This document shows positions 62,970 to 64,000 of a stretch of DNA of 64,000 bases, one piece after another. The notes under the pieces were generated by a model. That model made no database searches. It was not told the DNA's origin and saw only the letters and a program-made list of their open reading frames with translations. Where the stretch lies: assembly GCA_037447655.1 (NCBI GenBank), contig JBBHKE010002176.1, positions 104,207 through 168,206 on the forward strand. Reading direction: 5' to 3'. This DNA comes from Zygnema cylindricum. Lineage: Eukaryota > Streptophyta > Zygnematophyceae > Zygnematales > Zygnemataceae. A program made the translations under genes and the position numbers. Numbering within the stretch: the stretch's first letter is position 1; every line of letters starts with the position of its first letter.

Positions 62970-63638
62970 TGACTGAGCATACGATTTTGTAAGATTGTGT
63001 GTACTTAGTAAATATTTACAACAATGGTTTGTCTTTATGTGTATTAGTTATTAGTGTAGATTTACTCTTTTTGACATACCTCGAAGTATTCGGGTTAATT
63101 AACATTAATAGAGGTAGCTAGTAGATTGCGTACGGCTGGTATGCCTCCGTACACTCAGTAATGAGCTCATGTATATTTGTAGGACTTAGTCATTTTTAGT
63201 CATAGGAACTTTTGGACCAAAAACTGTTTATGGTGTTTTTTTGGTAATTTTATCTGAGGATTACTCTCAGATCTGTTGGCAGAATTATCTGAAATTCTGC
63301 ATGTGTGTTCCTCTTTATATTTTTATTATTTTCACAAATTTGCAGGCCTATTGTGTGCCTGGTCTGTGTTTTACTTCATTGTGAAGTTAGTCTGTTTTAT
63401 CAAAGTTCTGGCAGACTGTTTTTCTGCAACTTTGACTAGATGATGTGATCGCTCTGTTTATTATATTTATCTGAAAATTTGTGAGGTTATTCCAAAGCCT
63501 ATATACTATCTATTGATGTAGTTTCAGTTTGTTTTGTAATTTCTGCAGAATTCTGTGTTGATTCAAAGTAGGCTGTTTTTGGGTAGTCTGTGGTGCTTCC
63601 GAGGGTGAATCCATGGCTAGAAATGGCTATGGACAACA
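62970..63638 (+). repeat. probable 5' LTR of copia G
   Basis: Ends ...GGACAACA directly before the primer site at 63639. The part 63135-63290 matches the D leader. The left edge is not resolved. Confidence 0.5.
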
Positions 63639-64000
63639 GGTTATGGGCCCACACCCATGGCTACCCATATTGGATGAATCCTACTTACCCATATTTGATG
63701 GAACTGAATATTATTGTTGGAGGAGTATTATGGAGAGCTACTTCAAGTTGAGGGAGCTTATGGATGTGGTGGATGGGACATGTGTCGAAACTTCGGCTGA
63801 ATGGGAGGAGAAAAACTTGGAGTGCTTGAGGATTATCAAGCTATCAATGACTAAGGAATTTGTAATGATGTACCTTGATGTGAAGAGTGCAGCTGAATTA
63901 TGGAAGTTTTTAGAATGCACTTATCAAAAGACTTCTGTGTATCACTGGATGATTAGTGCTACAAAAATATTTGAATATAAATATGATGGTGGTAGCATGT
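63613..64000 (+). CDS. copia G gag, N-terminal part, open to the window edge
   Basis: From ATG 63613 the frame runs 129 codons without a stop to the end of the window: MARNGYGQQVMGPHPWLPIL, LPIFDGTEYYCWRSIMESYF, LWKFLECTYQKTSVYHWM, FEYKYDGGSM. It is a copia gag (UBN2/Retrotran_gag type) closest to D. As in C1 and E, the ATG lies in the LTR and the primer site (GGTTATGGGCCCAC at 63639) is inside the coding frame. The rest of the element lies beyond the window. It may be intact. Confidence 0.8.
   Translation, partial: MARNGYGQQVMGPHPWLPILDESYLPIFDGTEYYCWRSIMESYFKLRELMDVVDGTCVETSAEWEEKNLECLRIIKLSMTKEFVMMYLDVKSAAELWKFLECTYQKTSVYHWMISATKIFEYKYDGGSM

Overview
The window looks like nuclear DNA of a streptophyte, probably a land plant; I cannot name the species. 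The evidence is a CCT-motif transcription factor of the CONSTANS-like kind, a chloroplast-type alpha/beta hydrolase and a plant-type NAD-malic enzyme relic, all split by GT-AG introns, in a gene-poor, A+T-rich background full of Ty1/copia elements, small terminal-inverted-repeat elements and microsatellites.

Layout. 1-1950: copia RNase H remnant and LTR debris. 2510-6248: decayed malic-enzyme gene (three stops, two broken splice sites, 3' end missing), with a 700-bp TA-rich tract in one intron. 6810-9103: truncated copia on the minus strand. 10747-13807: C-terminal four exons of an alpha/beta hydrolase that look intact. 13.8-21.2 kb: mostly simple and tandem repeats, with no gene I recognise. 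21258-26359 (minus): complete five-exon gene for an 822-residue CCT protein with a very long Gln-Ala repeat. 26.4-32.5 kb: upstream region and several TIR elements. 32571-50295: an old copia (O, minus) with TSD GTTTT, broken by a 6.5-kb copia (C1, TSD TTCTC) and by a decayed copia (B), which itself contains a solo LTR. 52.6-60.6 kb: copia D, split by a very young element E (55218-59588, TSD AGTCG). 60.6-64 kb: further debris and the start of a copia (G) that leaves the window with an open gag frame.

The most interesting material is in the retroelements. (1) E is a gag-only copia derivative: its two 1242-bp LTRs differ at about 4 positions, and its whole interior is one 625-codon frame of intact gag fused to scraps of pol with no catalytic residues. 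This suggests mobilisation in trans. (2) The primer-binding site next to the LTR is a 15-nt perfect complement to the anticodon region of plant initiator tRNA-Met, as in Drosophila copia half-tRNA priming. It lies inside the gag frame, whose ATG is in the LTR. (3) LTRs of five families carry an antisense tRNA-like module (A-box-like, B-box, then usually an oligo-T run) about 150-220 bp from the LTR start. (4) In two unrelated host genes an intron has grown by tandem copies of a splice junction.

The two host genes show no functional link to each other. All calls come from reading the sequence; no database search or fold prediction was run.
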